64,000 bases of DNA from assembly GCA_028820635.1 (NCBI GenBank), contig JAPPIG010000084.1:62001-126000 (forward strand). The letters are read 5' to 3'. The notes under the pieces were generated by a model. It was not told where the DNA came from. It saw only the letters and a program-made list of their open reading frames with translations, and did not search any database. The translations under genes were made by a program, and so were the position numbers. This stretch comes from Candidatus Poribacteria bacterium (GTDB lineage Bacteria; Poribacteria; WGA-4E; WGA-3G). Below are positions 62,485 to 64,000 of the stretch, in pieces (the first letter of the stretch is position 1; each line of letters starts with the position of its first letter).

Positions 62485-64000
62485 ATGACCGATAAATACA
62501 ATTCCACAGATTTCTGGTATACCTTTATCAATTCACTCTATAACGAGGGGCTCTCAGCCGGAAAAGGTGAATTGGAAATGGATGAGGAGATGCAGGAAAA
62601 ACTTCTTGTTTATCTTAAAGAAAAGATTGAGGTAGGACTCACGAATGGACAAACAGCACTCCCTCCCGGTCTTCATAATTACTTTTGGCGTTTCACCGAG
62701 GAGATACTCCCTAAAATACAAACATTAGCAGATGGTTTTCTCAAAACAGATTCGGACAACAGCGCAGCATCCATAATTCTCACATTAGTAAAACGGGCAG
62801 ATTGGGAATCCCAACGACCATCTCTTTTAGATATTAATATGGAGTCAATTCCGAATGATCCGTGTATGAATTTAGCAATTATTGATGAGTACAGGAGTAG
62901 CCACGGTTGTTTTGGTGATTTCGAGAAACAAGGCATTATCCTCAAGGTACTTGAAAATCTGTATTCGTGGGGAAAACAACAAAACAATAACGTTCGTTAT
63001 CAGGAAGCAAGGTCATTTTATTGGGGACATAGGATAACCCCCTACACAGTCTATAAGCACCTTAAAGATAAACTCATGGATTTTAAGGAGGGCCTGGAAA
63101 ATCCTGAACGTTCGGAGCGGTGTAGAAATCAAATTGAAAAGTGTAACGCGTTGATTAAGAAGTGTAGAGATTTGGTTCCTATGGAAAATGCTGCATTCCA
63201 GAAAAATTTGGCACAACAATCGGAAGACCAAGAAGACTTAGTCAATGCAATGTCCGATAATACAGATATATGGGAAGCGTATCTGAAATCGCTTGAAGAC
63301 AGTCAAAATGCGCCGTCAAGAAGACTCACACAGAATGAACAAGAACATCTTCTGGAGTATTTGAAGACAAAAATTGAAGCAGGAGTTGTTGACGGACAAA
63401 CGAGATTGCCATTGCAACTCCCAGAATATATTCCAATTTTCCCTGAAGCGATGCTTTTGGAACTCCGTGAATTCGCTGAAGAAGTGCTCAAAACGCAGCC
63501 TGACAACGGTGCAGCAGCAAAGATGTTAGCAATCATTGTGAAGAAAAGTGAATCCCCGTTCCTTGAACAAGCAATAGAGTTGTTACCTAACGATACTGAA
63601 ATTTGCTATTTGGCAATTAAACGTTACAGTGAAAGTATCGGTAATCGTCATGACCCACTGTTTGAATTGACGCTTTCAGCACTTGAAGAATTGTTTGAAA
63701 GGGCACAACGGCAAGATGAATCCAAATTGTATCATTGGCTTATAAAACTCTACAACGAAATAGGTAGAACTCCATGTCATATCTATCGGAAACTGATGCA
63801 ACAACCAGAGGGGAATGCAGAACTGATAGAAAGGTGCCAACTTCTGATTAATCAAACGGAACAGTCATTTAAGCAACGCCTTGAAGAAGATGCTGACGAT
63901 TGGTACGCTTTACGCGGACTCGGGGATATTTATCAAACAATGGGTGATACCGAATTGGCAAGTAAATATCCGTGGAAGCCACATCCAGAATTTAGATGGA
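62485..64000 (+). CDS. Second double N-domain protein (3' partial)
   Basis: Open frame from ATG 62485 (AGGAGAAC upstream) to the window end, 505 codons without a stop. It begins MTDKYNSTDFWYTFINSLYN, nearly the same as the gene before it, repeats the N-domain near residue 260 (DNTDIWEAYLKSLEDSQN) and reaches the TPR-like stretch DDWYALRGLGDIYQTMGDT at the edge. By comparison with 59942-62398, the thioredoxin folds should follow beyond the window; whether they keep WCGPC cannot be seen. Third step in a row of tandem duplication. Confidence 0.85.
   Translation, partial: MTDKYNSTDFWYTFINSLYNEGLSAGKGELEMDEEMQEKLLVYLKEKIEVGLTNGQTALPPGLHNYFWRFTEEILPKIQTLADGFLKTDSDNSAASIILTLVKRADWESQRPSLLDINMESIPNDPCMNLAIIDEYRSSHGCFGDFEKQGIILKVLENLYSWGKQQNNNVRYQEARSFYWGHRITPYTVYKHLKDKLMDFKEGLENPERSERCRNQIEKCNALIKKCRDLVPMENAAFQKNLAQQSEDQEDLVNAMSDNTDIWEAYLKSLEDSQNAPSRRLTQNEQEHLLEYLKTKIEAGVVDGQTRLPLQLPEYIPIFPEAMLLELREFAEEVLKTQPDNGAAAKMLAIIVKKSESPFLEQAIELLPNDTEICYLAIKRYSESIGNRHDPLFELTLSALEELFERAQRQDESKLYHWLIKLYNEIGRTPCHIYRKLMQQPEGNAELIERCQLLINQTEQSFKQRLEEDADDWYALRGLGDIYQTMGDTELASKYPWKPHPEFRW

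Overview
The window looks like a piece of an uncultured bacterial chromosome of Candidatus Poribacteria type or a close relative. This is inference from gene style, not from a search. The signs are secreted LamG, CBM9-like and WD40 proteins, a C-terminal domain opening with NFPNPFNPETW, the futalosine menaquinone enzyme MqnD, outer-membrane barrels ending in Phe (a diderm envelope), and many short palindromic repeats between genes. I see no rRNA, tRNA, CRISPR array, prophage or complete insertion sequence.

Region 1 (1-9.2 kb) carries secreted propeller proteins (one broken by two frameshifts), a GFO/IDH/MocA oxidoreductase, a zinc ribbon protein, a GspG-like pseudopilin, an enolase-superfamily protein, a LamG protein and an aldehyde dehydrogenase. 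Intergenic hairpin repeats separate them. Region 2 (9.2-23.5 kb, mostly minus strand) has a TonB_C plus FGE-like protein without FGE cysteines, an EF-G-like GTPase without the G3 histidine, a DUF423 protein, a membrane-anchored WD40 protein and the pair alpha-2-macroglobulin/pbpC. Region 3 (23.9-26.1 kb) has a dihaem cytochrome fused to an outer-membrane barrel beside a cytochrome P460-like lipoprotein, a candidate electron-transfer pair. Region 4 (26.3-35.3 kb) is mostly housekeeping: ftsY, mqnD, an RNA methyltransferase, a GcvH-like protein lacking the lipoyl lysine, a YigZ/IMPACT protein, an outer-membrane protein, acpS, folP and ftsH. Region 5 (35.6-47.3 kb) has secreted CBM9- and lectin-like proteins, a rhodanese/MauE operon, hicAB, a large CarboxypepD_reg-repeat protein and small lipoproteins. 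Several secreted proteins in the window share the short C-terminal motif TTWGxLKR.

Region 6 (47.6-64 kb, all plus strand) is the most unusual part. The order is two cytosolic TPR-like/thioredoxin proteins with WCGPC, a stand-alone ECF sigma factor, four paralogues of an unrecognised repeat family (motif H-x-G-F), three tandem FdxA-type ferredoxins, a 1390-residue sigma-TM-WD40-TPR-jellyroll fusion, and two larger double-N-domain proteins. The first of these two has thioredoxin domains that have lost the CxxC; the second runs off the window. A 32-base motif of ECF-promoter character is repeated with identical spacing before the first thioredoxin gene and before the first H-x-G-F gene, and its core recurs before the sigma fusion. 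My reading is that the whole stretch is one redox/Fe-S regulon that has grown by tandem duplication and is controlled by two sigma factors, one of them membrane-tethered and carrying its own sensor. The sequence shows the parts and their order; the function is inference.
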